Positions 1 to 11,172 of a stretch of 64,000 nt of DNA are shown piece by piece. Every line of letters begins with the position of its first letter. Positions within the stretch are counted from its first letter, which is position 1. A program made the position numbers and the translations under genes. Below the pieces are notes generated by a model. The model saw nothing but the letters and a program-made list of their open reading frames with translations, was not told the origin of the DNA and did no database searches. The stretch covers positions 21,269,498 through 21,333,497 of the forward strand of contig NC_026660.2 of NCBI RefSeq assembly GCF_000004075.3, in the 5' to 3' direction. The DNA is from Cucumis sativus (lineage: Eukaryota; Streptophyta; Magnoliopsida; Cucurbitales; Cucurbitaceae).

Positions 1-604
1 TAAGCTCGTTTATCAAACTTAACGTTCTTTCTTTGTCACTAGATCAAACACGACGGTTTGGAGAAAGTAAGCAGTCAAAGTATTGAAGTTTCAAAAAGGA
101 GGATGATACATACACCAAATTATCATTTTAAAAGTCGATAGTTCGTGTCAGGACGCATCCATTCAAATCAGTTTCATAACGAAGACTATCATCCACAGGG
201 CAAATAGATTATTTCAATTCCATGAACTGAATCAAAAGAGTTTCTAAGTTGTGCTTTTTTTTCATATCTTTCGTATCAAAACTTACTGATTGAAACAATG
301 GGATGATTTAAGGATACCTCAGGCAGTTCAACATTAGTAGAGAGACCAATATGTGTTGTTGATCTTGAATTTTTTATGACTAAGATAAAACAGAACACCA
401 ACTATACACGACTATACTCCTTAAAAAGATGGATCTAGAGATCGTCAAGCAGTTCTACATCCTGGGGACGAAATCATGCTCTTAATCTTGAAGCTGAGAT
501 AAAACAGGATACTAACCATACAAAACTGTGCTCCAGAATCATTAAACATTATCTCAGGCCCACGAAGCACGTTACAAAAACACCGGATGATGGTGAATAA
601 CACC
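1..604. other. 3' flank of the DUF455 gene with an old internal duplication
   Basis: No ORF of interest is seen. The part just below 605 is probably 3' UTR of the minus-strand DUF455 gene. Two diverged copies of a roughly 100-base segment lie at about 315-420 and 449-545. They share blocks such as cagttc..acat, gatcttgaa/aatcttgaa, gataaaacag and a following acca.ac..ta.acgact/aaaactgt stretch. Confidence 0.4.
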
Positions 605-3600
605 TCATTCTGAAGGCCCATGCAAACTGGAGTTCTTGCACTCCATGGATATTACTGAAGCAAGCCTGTCGTAAACCTGAAATATCAGTGATACCAAAAT
701 CTTACTAATGAAAAAAAAAAAACGCATGTACATGGTTCACACAATTACAGGCATGTTACAAGAAGTTAGATTAATGATTATGTACCACAGATAGCTGTTC
801 ATTTTTAGTGTCTCCACTCAACTCGTCCTGTACATTCGTGTTTGATATGTCATACCTATAAAGTGTGAGCAGTAGTATAATGGTTCATAAAAGCTGCAGA
901 AGAGTTGGGTAAAGAAAAATTCCGACTGTAAACTAGATGGGAAGTTTTCATACCAATCACGTGGAAGGCCAGCTTCATCTCGAGCTGAATAATTGAAAGG
1001 CCCTTTTAGTTCCACACTGTATTCTTTTAACAACTCTGCGTTAGTGCCACCAAAGATGTTATCCAGTAATGCAAGCTCTAGGACTTGTATCATTTTAATG
1101 AAATAGTACAAACTGAAGTAATGACGGATATAAACCTTTAAAAGTTGAGCATGGAGCACGTTCCATTTTCTGACAGACTAGGACAAACCAGTAGACACCA
1201 ACAGCTACATGTGCAACTTCTTCATCAGCAATTTTAGCTACAATATCAGATGTTCTATGATCCCCGAAGCCAACTAATTTTTTCACTAGTCGAGGCCCAG
1301 CATCGAGTCCTCTAGCCTCCTACACAATGTGCGATATTAAATACAAATATGTGCCTTTAATACAAGAAAAGTGATAACCAGAACGAGATAATATACAATT
1401 TATTGGAATAGACAAACATAAAATAAATACAAGTTTCTAGCTAAAGTGAGTTTAAGGTAATTTGGCATGGCCTTCCTCCTAGAGCTTGGATGTTTGATTC
1501 CCACCTTACAGTTGTTGTATTAAAAAATAAAATTAAATAAACAACCAAGTTTTCAAGCCCTTTTAGAGACGCTTGGTAGTGGAACTATACTCCAAAATCT
1601 GCTTGATTGCTCATCTGCTCGTATCCTGTAACCCACTCCATTTGTATCATTAATCAATATTTCCCCTCAAAGCAACATCAATGACCAAGAGAAATTTTTT
1701 CTTTTTCAATCCATTTGATCAGATTTAACCAAAAGATGTTCAGGTTAACCAAAAGATGTGCCAGGCATCAAAACAACAAACGTTCTAGGAGAATACACGT
1801 AGTCAGTCTTCCAATAAAGATTCCACTCCAATGGTGAATGTAGACATAAAAGGTTAAATGAAATTTGTGTGAATTTGGTCTTTGAGTTTTAAAAAATGTC
1901 TAATAGGTCCCTAAACTTTCAGTTTTCTCTCATAAATCCCCGAACTTTCAATTTTGTGTCCAACAATTCCATGAACTTTTAATTTCATCCCTAATCGATC
2001 CTTGAACTTACAATTTTTGGTTTAATAGGCCCCAAAAAATTCGAGAGTTTTTAAAAAATAATTGATTGAATAGATATAAATTTAAATTTGTATCTAATAG
2101 AATCTTAAACTTTATTTTTGTATCTAATAGCAAAAAAATCGTCTTTCTTTTTTTTTTTTTTTGTTAAGAAATAGAGATTAATATATATAAATCAGCATGT
2201 TGAAAACAGTCAAAGTGCGAGGGGTTGAGGACCCCTCCCCCTAACAAAAAAACTAAACAATAAGCACCTTCCAGTTGTTAATAATCATGAGAAGGCCGTA
2301 ATTACAAAATAACTTTGTGTAGTTTGTACACCACCAAGAAGCCGTATGCTTCACAAGAGCCCAAAAATAATCAAAAGAGCTAAACTTATAATTGAACACC
2401 CTACTATTTCTTTTATTTCAGAGATGCCACAAGAGAGCATGGGTTGCACAACTCCACAAATTTTTTCCTTTTTTTTCTTTTCTGCAGAAGTTGCCCCGTA
2501 CAAACCCCCCATCATCCATTCATCGACCCAATGGGAGACAACCATCCAACCAAAGCAAACTTAGCAATTAAAGTCCCATAAAAGCTGTTCCCATTCTTTC
2601 ATCTGACTCTTTTCTTACTAATGTTCATCTCAGTTAATTCTTTCAAGCCTCCTTAGATCTTTACAACCATTTGTGATGTAATAAGTAGAACAAGATAAGA
2701 TAGTTTAAACAGTTAACCATTATAACTGTTTTTGTAACAACCTTCCTATAACTACCTTGTAACAAGCTCTCAAGATTCTTAATAAATACCCCATCTCTTA
2801 GCCTTTGAAGGCAGAGAATTCATTTGGAAAATACATCCAATTTTGAATTACATCAGTTTGTTTCCCCCAAAAAACCCTTCTGATTTCATTCCAGCCTATT
2901 TGTTAATTTTCTTCCACTTCTTTCTATGATCTCATTTAAGGTAACCAACTCTTCAACTTTCAGCCATGCTTATGATGTCATTAGCATCCACCCTTTCCAC
3001 TTCCTTTAGGTTTGAATTTGACAGTTCCTCTTCCATAGTATTTTCAAAAGCCATTTCTTCTAGTAATCCCGTCCCTTCGCTTCCCTCCCTTTCCTCCACG
3101 CCGGCTATTCATCTTCATCTTTATACTGCTCAGACTTTATCTCTCCTAAATATCCCAATCTCAAAGCAACATTGAATGAAGAAATTTTATGCATTCTTTC
3201 AGTTCCCATAGCCACATCTGAAGGAGTTCCATGAATTTTTGTACTCTTTCAAGCAGCGATCTCAATCATCAAGTCACCACAACTTGCAGTTGCAGTGAAC
3301 AACAAATCTCCCATATTTTGAATGCTCGATGGATGCTTCAGCAGGGACTAATAAAAAAAATCCTTTTAATTTCTAAACTGGCTTCCAAACAATCAATCAT
3401 AATAGTAGTTCAATGAGCCCATATCATAAATCCTCCACAATTATCCTTCAAATATCAGCTCCTTCCGTGACAATTGAGGTATTCCACCTCAATTTGATTC
3501 AACCTTCATAACTTGGAAAGTTGAAATTACCTCTACATTTTCATGCTTCTGTGCATTCCAACTTTCAAATTCAAGAGAAAGCTTCCTCATTTTATTTCGT

Positions 3601-6600
3601 CCTTCATGCTTGCAAAAGAATCAACCTCTTCCTTGATCCTTACAAGAACATTGGAGCAAGGCCATGTCAACAAGAAATGGGTTTGACATACAATTGCTTT
3701 GATCTCTCTAAGTTTTGGTGATCATAATCATTACAATGGCAATGCCCCACTCTATATCTTCGATATTCCATCCTTTCTCTGAGCTTATCCCTTTTTTTAT
3801 TTCCTTATTGCTTTTACCCAATAATACTTTTTTCCCAGTTCATCAAATTTCTTATCCCAATTGTTGATGCCACGAGTGGGTTCAAACACTTAAGTGGCTC
3901 CAGGATTTCACTCAAGCTTTAGTCTACTCCCTTCACCTTGGCTGCTAAGGTGACATACTCTTTTTTCAATTTCTACACCATGTAAGGGTACCTATTTGAT
4001 ATACAATGATCTGCCCCCAAGCAGGTTCACTTAGGATGGTGATCTCTATTGAACTCATAACATGCATCCTAACTTGCCTCCAATCATGCACATTTGATTT
4101 TTTTATCTCAGTAAAAATAACATGCCTGAGTAATGTCACATTTATGAAAAAGAAATTTTCATTAGGTGAAACTATAGACAAATTAGCACGCGCAACTGAA
4201 AACAATTTAAAACTTTCAAACATTTCAAGACCAACTCAGATGCCTTATTTCTATATACTGCAACTTGGCTTTCATCTTTAGCAAATCTAGAAACCAAAAG
4301 AACCTGTAGGGTCCATCTGTGCTCAGGTTGTCACCCATGGACATTCTTTAAAGTCATGACAGTCTTCGCACAATGTGTACTCATTGACTTCAAGATGTTT
4401 CAAACATTCAACAAGCTTGTAGTCATCCTCGTGGTCACTATCTATCTAGATGACCTCAGGTCTTATCTCTGAGTCTCGTGTACGAGAAACCTGAAGTAAC
4501 TGTTCTCTCGATCTGAGGGTTACATTGTCAAAGTTCTGTTGCACCAAAACTTGAGTTTGGACTTTGATTGCAACCCTCAGCTGAGTGATCTTATGCTTTA
4601 GTGAAAAGAGATTGTCTTGCAGGCATGCTTATATTTGCCTTGACGACGCCTTGTAGCAACATTGAGTCATTGCCACTCGAGTCACTTTCCTTTTGAACTT
4701 GTTTTCCTAAAGTTTCGAACGAGGCTTCTAAGATAGCAATCCTTTCCTCAAGTTGAAGAAGTTTAGGGAAATTTTGTGGTTGTGTCAAAAGCAATTTGGT
4801 AACGAATTTCCCTTTTGAGACATCTATCCTCTTCTCCATCGATCCTGGTCCTATATTTTGGGATTCTTTGACCCCTTCATCTACCAGAGCCTTTCCCTTA
4901 ACCTGATCTCGGAGAACAAAAGTGGTAACTTTATTTTCTAGTACCAACGAATTTTTCCTTTGCTGCTCCCATCTTGGACTACCTTGGGGTACTTCCTCGG
5001 CTACCCTAGCCACGACTTCTATGACGGAGCTTGGATGCCTAAGTAGCTCCAAGATCTCTGTTAGATCTTGGTCCATTTCTTTCACCTAGTCCACTAAAGC
5101 AGCATAGGCATAGTCATTAATAGGTTTCTCCGTCAGCTGACAAATTTCTATCAACGTGTCATTTTGATCTCATACAAGTGTCCTTCTCAGATGGTGTCAT
5201 AACAAGGTTCATCACCGACATCTTTTGCTAAGTTTTGGTGATCCATCATGTTACTCATAGTAACGACTTAGATTCTCAGTAGTAGGCACAACAAAAATCG
5301 TTCCCACAAACAGTGTCAATTGTTGATGCCAAAGATCGCACCAACAATAAATTTTTATTACGGGGGAAGATCGTTCAAGTGTTTGCAAGACAAAAGAGAT
5401 TAAGCACTGATGTGGTGTCTGGCCACACACACTTCGATGCTCAAACCAGTATTGAGTTTGTGAGTGATTAAAGAATAGGAAATAGTAGGGTATTTTTCAG
5501 AGTACCTTTGACAAATGTCTTAGTCGTTTATATAGGTAAAAAAGTGTAACAGCCATTTGAGCACATAACTGCACCTCTTGAAAGTTTGGAATGGTTGAGC
5601 CAACACTCTTTAGACGATTATATCATCTATCTAGGTGCTTTAATGTGCACCACCCATTCAAATCTTAAATATCACATTTATGAACCGTATGTTGTCTATC
5701 GCTCAACCTATGAGAATCTTAGCTCGACCTTTGAGCCCTCCTCTATCGCTTGACCTTTGAGCTCTTCAACTATAGCTCGACTCATGAGCTCCTCAATTTT
5801 CCTTTATAGGTCAGCCTCTAAGCTCTTCTTTATAGAGTGACCTCTGAGCTCCTCAACTCTAGCTTGACCTATGAGCCCCTTAGCTCTCCTTTATAGGTCA
5901 ATCTTTTAGCTCTTCAACTATAGCTCGACTTATGAGTTCTCTCTTAGCTCCTCTGAGCTCTCCCCTAGGTTCTTTTAAGCCCGGCTCTATAGCTCAACCA
6001 CCGAGCTCTCTCTTCGCTTCTTTGAGCTCCATTAAGCTCACCTCATAGGTAACCAAACTCTGTCTAAGCTTGCTTAGGCTCTCCCATGGGTTCTCTTAAG
6101 TAGGCTAAACTTCACCAACAACACAAATAGTTCCTGATTTCGTTTGGTCACCCACCATCTAGGCAAAGGTTGTTTAGGCTGTTGTTCTCTGGGTTATCCA
6201 TCGTGGTTCTTCACCATTTAGAAATTTTACTTCTCCTATCTAGTCATAATCCCCACAATATAGCTCTATAGTGTCATTAAACTTAAACAGGTATCTACAA
6301 AAAGCAAAAGTAAAAAAATCTCTTACATCAAGAAGAAAGGTCTTATACGACCAAAAGATGCCCTAATGAGCTGTTCAAATGTTTACAAAGTACATTCACC
6401 AAAGATAAAAGTAATCACCATATTTCCACTCTACTTACTCAAAAGACACCAACTAAAGGGAGAAGGTAAAGCCATAAAGGTATCTTGTAGTTCAACTTAA
6501 GCCCAAAAACTAATTGAGTGAGGGGAGTAATTGATTAGTATACCATTTCCTTATGACGAAGGCCAAAACGCATGCCTAATCAAAAACATAAGGGGTGGAG

Positions 6601-8316
6601 CTTGAATAAGCGAAGCAAGCCTAGAGCAGCAGCCTATTACTTACTACACTACATTTTGAAGATTGCATTCTCTTAAGAACTGCTTAAACCTTCCACTTTC
6701 ACATATTGCATTCTAGATAATCAAAATCAGAATAATGAAAAATTGAAGGGATTCAAGCATTGTATAAAGAAACAAATAACTAACCACAAGCATGAACACA
6801 AATTTACCTGGACAAGCGGTATTGCTGCCAAGCGTGCAGCTACATTGTTGGATGATTTCTCACACTCCCTCCAAAGCAAATTATGAGCAGCCATATCTCC
6901 ATATCTTGTAGCAAAGCAATCAAGGTGAGTAACAACGAATAAACATCAACTATTACACCCAAGGTTTATGATCTCCTCACTTGAAACCAAGTTCAGCAAG
7001 TCTCTGTGAACACCACATAAAATGGCGACTCTCATCATCAGCAACATGAGCAAAGTCAGCAAAAAAACCCTCCCCAAGAACATCACTGAAGAGAGAAAAT
7101 CGAACGACAGTGTCCCATGCCAAATCAATTGCATTAAGCTCAACATGAGCAAGATTGTGTAACATATAAGCATTCAGAGGTAATCCTGAGTTTTTAGGAG
7201 CCGGAATTTCCTTTGGAGAGACCTGACAAACGATTAAAAGACAACTTAATAAAATATTTTTTCATTCTTCTCCATGAAAAAAAAGTATACTATTTAAAAT
7301 CAAAAACTTCATCTGAACAACTAATGGCATGTTTCGGAGTAATTTTCAAAATCACTTAAAAATGCTCAAGATCATTCCAAAATAAATTTTAGTAGTATGA
7401 AAAATATATTTAAAAGTGTAAAATTAACAATTGAACTGCGTATTTTCACTCCAACATACCATAACTCAAAAGCAAGAAGAGATGGAAAGAACAATTCTCC
7501 GAATAAATGATTGAAATTGTTAGTGACAGTGAACCCTCCACATATCTCCCGCCACGGTATGATACTGTCCACGGCATAAACTCTTATAGCTTTGCTTTTG
7601 TTTTCAATCCCAAGAGCAAAAGTAATGTTGGCCGCATACCAAGGGAGATAGTTATCATCATTTTATACCCATTATGATCCCTTTATCCAATCAATGTGAA
7701 ACTATGGTCAAGAAATACATTAACACGGAAGATTTCAAAAAGGTGATTACTGTTTCTATGAAATGATCTAATCACAATAACTGATCAAATTCATAACCCC
7801 GTGCAAGTTCAACATCAAGCAAACAAAATAGCAGTTTCTTCGAAGAATTGAATCAAACATTTTCCATAGACAAAAACATCCACCGGAAAATAGAAAACAA
7901 ACCAATTTCGGCAACGAAGGTCGAGCAGGATGAGAAGGAGCTTCGAAAACGCCAATGGGAAGACCTTCCTGAGACCATCTGGAGTAAGCAAGATGAGAGA
8001 GTTTGGATTTGGTTAAAGGGTCACTTGTAGAGAGAACCAATGCACCCAATTCCGCAAGAGACGAAGCCGATTCGATTCGGCTATCAAAGAAAACCCCAGT
8101 TGATGAAGATTCAAGCAGAGGCTCTGGTCCATTGGGTCCCCAGAATCGATTCTCATTAAGGGGACTCTGTTTCCAAGCTTTGAGACCAGACCAAGGCGTG
8201 TATTGAAGAGAAGAAGAGGAACTTAGGTTGAGGGTTTGAGAATGGAGATGGGGAGAGGACGAAGAGCGAAGAGTAGGCCATAAATGTAGAGCCTTGAGTT
8301 GAAGACGCTGTATCAT
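605..8316 (-). CDS. DUF455 ferritin-like family protein, seven exons
   Basis: Coding exons read 8316-7903, 7222-6981, 6904-6808, 1319-1136, 1035-954, 855-786 and 676-605. They have GT/AG borders and matching phases, and total 386 residues. The mature part matches the DUF455 (HI_0077-type) ferritin-like family. Motifs seen are a helix with H160, H164 and E166 (HNLAHVE), ADDESRH at 199-205, and ADEEVAH at 282-288; these His/Glu/Asp residues are the expected di-metal ligands. The reaction is not established for the family. The first ~40 residues are Arg/Ser/Leu-rich and could be an organelle transit peptide (inference). I chose ATG 8316; an in-frame ATG at 8385 would add 23 residues. The intron between exons 3 and 4 is 5.5 kb and full of retroelement sequence; the other introns are under 0.7 kb. 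Family assignment is strong. The first-exon start and precise splice points are less certain. Confidence 0.85.
1880..2110. repeat. Degenerate short tandem repeat (about 38-40 base unit)
   Basis: The phrase 'taataggtccctaaactttcagtt' recurs in altered form at about 1900, 1940, 1970, 2005 and again near 2095. Each unit has a core like cc(c/t)(t/c)gaactttcaattttgtgt. This is a diverged minisatellite of a type common in plant introns and intergenic DNA. It has no coding value. Confidence 0.5.
4591..5085 (-). CDS. Retroelement gag-like ORF fragment
   Basis: This is a 164-residue open frame on the minus strand, between an LTR-like unit (5321-6120) and decayed sequence. It is rich in charged residues with heptad-like stretches (for example LLQLEERIAILEASFETLG), which suggests a coiled coil, as seen near the N-terminus of some plant Ty3/gypsy gag proteins. 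I do not recognise a zinc knuckle or other decisive motif. It sits in the correct orientation and distance downstream of the LTR and primer-binding-like region to be the 5' end of that element's coding part. It has no visible pol partner and is surely non-functional as an element. Confidence 0.35.
   Translation of the reverse strand: MKEMDQDLTEILELLRHPSSVIEVVARVAEEVPQGSPRWEQQRKNSLVLENKVTTFVLRDQVKGKALVDEGVKESQNIGPGSMEKRIDVSKGKFVTKLLLTQPQNFPKLLQLEERIAILEASFETLGKQVQKESDSSGNDSMLLQGVVKANISMPARQSLFTKA
5321..6120 (-). mobile_element. LTR of a Ty3/gypsy-type retrotransposon
   Basis: The block starts on the plus strand with TGTTGATG and ends with CACCAACA, so it has the TG...CA ends and a 5-base TGTTG/CAACA terminal inversion expected of an LTR. 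On the minus strand, the sequence directly after its end reads ATTGACACTGTTTGTGGGAA, which resembles the conserved leader next to plant gypsy LTRs (TGGCGCCGTCTGTGGGAACG type). The part at 5700-6100 is built of imperfect repeats of an AGCTC(g/a)ACC(t)ATGAGCTC theme. A matching second LTR was not found; a short shared stretch (caattgttgatgcca) recurs near 3858. Confidence 0.55.
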
Positions 8317-8399
8317 TCTTCCTTCAGCGCCAAAATTTCTGTGGTCATGCTCATATCTATGGCCAAATTGAGATGGAGAAACCAACTTTGTAGCTTTGA

Positions 8400-9660
8400 G
8401 CTAAGTTCCTTTCAACTTCTAACCTTGGTTGAGCTAAACTTTTGTGGAAAGTGACATTCAATCCCTATTCCATTAGTTATCATAAAATGTGACTTGAACT
8501 AGTGTTTCTTTTTTGTACCATTTCAACTAATTGATCAATGGTCCGTTTTTAATAAAATTGATATTCTTCTATTACTAAAAATGTATTTTTTGAAACTTCA
8601 AAAATTATCTAGAAATATGTATTTTATTGATGGAACACTAAATTATATAGACATATAGAAGACGTTTGGGACGAGGAATTACTATAGTTTGAGGATTATA
8701 ATAGTCTGCATTTGGAATGCATGCTATTATCTCAACTTTTGTCGATATTGCCTCTTTTTGTGGTGGCTGCTACTAGAATTTTCGAAGGTGTGAGGAAGAG
8801 GAGAAAAGAGAGTGAGAAGAAGTATTATAATATTAATAGGATTAGAAAATGTTAATTCTAGTATTAGGGTGAAAGATGGAATGGGCTAATTTCTCTCTAA
8901 TTCTAAGACAGACAACCCCATACTCTAACTTTGTTAAAAACTCTTTTAAATGTTTTCAAACTATTTGAAATTCATTCAACTTTTTAGTAAAAATAAACTT
9001 GAGTGTCGTTTGAATTAGTTTCAATTCCATGTCACTCATTTGTTGTTTCAACACTTGAAGTCCAAAATATAAGGGTTAGGTTGAATAAGTCTTAAATTAG
9101 ATAAAAACACTTCATGGTCCAATCCAAAATATAAGGGTTAGGTTGAATTAGTCTTAAATTGGATTAATATTTTTATGTTTCTAGAAGGATGGTTAAGTTC
9201 ATATTACATTTTTTATAATTTTAATTGAACTTGTGAAGTTTTATATCATAAAACTCATTATTTGAATTGAAGAATTGTTCGATAAGTTATTATTAAATAT
9301 AAAATTTAATAGTCATAGATTCAAAATCCAATAAACAATAAACAATGTTACTTGACTACAATATAAGTATAAGCAAACTTTATGTAAAGGCACCAAAGGT
9401 GAATCAAGTTCAAATAATAATATAGAAATCTCCACTCCATGATAGATTTAAAACCTATGATCCAATTTACCTTTATATATTAGAGTAAGAATGAGGAGGT
9501 TACTGAGGATGGTAATATATAATATAGTAACTTAGTTTAGAAGTATTGGTTTAAGGTTTAGAAGTAAATGTTATATACTATTTCCTATGAGACTTTAGTC
9601 TAAATATTTTCAATGAATCAGAAGAAACACAAATGCAAAGAAATCATACCAAAGGCAAAC
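8400..9660. other. Intergenic, upstream of the DUF455 gene
   Basis: No coding region seen. The first few hundred bases above 8400 should hold the promoter of the minus-strand DUF455 gene, but I could not pick a convincing TATA box. The rest is AT-rich, apart from the short tandem duplication listed separately. Confidence 0.4.
9061..9168. repeat. 62-base tandem duplication, two copies
   Basis: The phrase tccaaaatataagggttagg begins at 9061 and again at 9123. It continues almost identically through ttgaat(a/t)agtcttaaatt(a/g)gat in both copies. The few mismatches point to a fairly recent local duplication. Confidence 0.8.
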
Positions 9661-9989
9661 TCTTAACAGAAGCTAACTGATTAACCTAAGATAAACTAAT
9701 CAAAATCTTACTTTTCTCTGCATCCTTTACAACTAAAAACACTAGCAACAACAGCAGCAGCAGCCATGGCAAACACTAAGGAATTGCCTCAGAATCCTCC
9801 TTACATTCCATATGGCATCCATTAAAGAGCAAATACAAAGCTCCAAGAATCTTCAAATCTTACCCACGAACTCCAGTTTGCTGTTACTGACATTTGGTTT
9901 ACAAACTCTAATAATAGGAGGGATTAATGCTAATAAAACAATAGAGATGGTAGCAATTGATTAGCGATGTACAGGTGCTACGCAAGAGG

Positions 9990-10242
9990 GGGCTAATCGA
10001 TCAGATTACTACAATATTATACAGATTTGAGGCAGAATAAATGGCTACATGGGGGGTGGGTGGTATGCCTGAAGTCTTCTTTTTCCAATATAATATCAAA
10101 AGCTTAGGTTGCCATTGGCTGACTATGAATCGACTTCAAGTTGCCTTTCCGGCCCGTGCACGACAATGATTTGGATTTTAGTCAGAGCTGAGAGTTCTTT
10201 GCACCTGAATTACTTGCCGACAACTTCAGAAAATTTGACATC
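9990..10242 (-). other. Probable 3' UTR exon of the GTE gene
   Basis: On the minus strand, CTCTAACAG at 10243 and above looks like a splice acceptor. It is followed by moderately GC-rich non-coding sequence unlike the surrounding AT-rich DNA. It lies 0.9 kb below the GTE stop codon on the same strand. I read it as a last exon spliced from a donor shortly after the stop. This is inference only; the 3' end is not defined. Confidence 0.35.
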
Positions 10243-11172
10243 TGTTAGAGATAACAAAAGTTTATGGTAAGATTTTCATTTCTTCAACTCAAAACTGTCA
10301 ATCACAAAGTTTTAGTAAGGTAATAAAGAGATCCTAGAAAGGGGGAAAATGGTAAGCTGCTTAATCTTTATGTCATATGCAAATCCATGAACTCTAATGA
10401 TCTCAATGTTTAGTCTATTTCCACCATTTGAAATGTTTTGATCTCAACTTCAATTAAATTTCGTTCAGTTGCCGCCTTTCTCATGAACTGTAAAACAAGT
10501 TCTGATCAATGTGTTCACTCCTAACAGACTCGATAATAAATGTTAAAATCATACTACTGCAGTATACATTTGATTTCCATTTCAATTAAATAAAGAATTT
10601 ATTTAGAACTATAAACTAAACTAAAACTAAAAACACAGGTACAGAGCATTTAATTCCTATAGCTTCGAGAGAAGAAGATTTCACAATTTTCTCAGACAAG
10701 TGGCCAACAATAAACATTTTGATATATTAGATAGTAATCTAAGTTCACACCCCAACGTTGAAGTAAAGAGCAGAACGAAGAAAGAAGACATCTTAAATTT
10801 AAAAAATTATATTCAATGTTGAAATTTTGAAGCTCTCTAATTTACCCCTGCATTTTTCACTATATTTATATAAAATAAAACAAAGATAAGATTTTTCCTC
10901 TTATAAGAACTCTAGCCTCTCCTGATTAAACTAAGACTCCTTTTCATCTAATCCAATCGACATATTGAACAAATAAATTATCTATACTGGACATTGATTA
11001 AACTCAAGTAGTCAAGTACGCCAAGATTACGAAAACATTACAAACATAGCATATGAAGAATGGAACCAGAAACCAAGAACTTATCAGAGAAACAAGAACA
11101 TGATCCAAAGATTTATTTGAAATAGGATTCAGACTAAATAAGCAGCACAACCTGAAGAATATTTGAAGCCAT

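Larger units (their letters stand above)
1320..6807 (-). other. Giant intron 3 of the DUF455 gene, filled with repeats
   Basis: This interval lies between the donor after 6808 (CAG then GTAAAT on the minus strand) and the acceptor before 1319 (GTGTAG). It holds, from low to high coordinate: an AT-rich repeat of the 'aggtccctaaactttcaatttt' kind (1880-2110), an LTR-like block with retroelement-looking pyrimidine-rich sequence (about 2640-3700), a gag-like ORF (4591-5085) and an LTR (5321-6120). No conserved host exon was found inside, and the protein reads straight through from exon 3 to exon 4. Confidence 0.6.
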
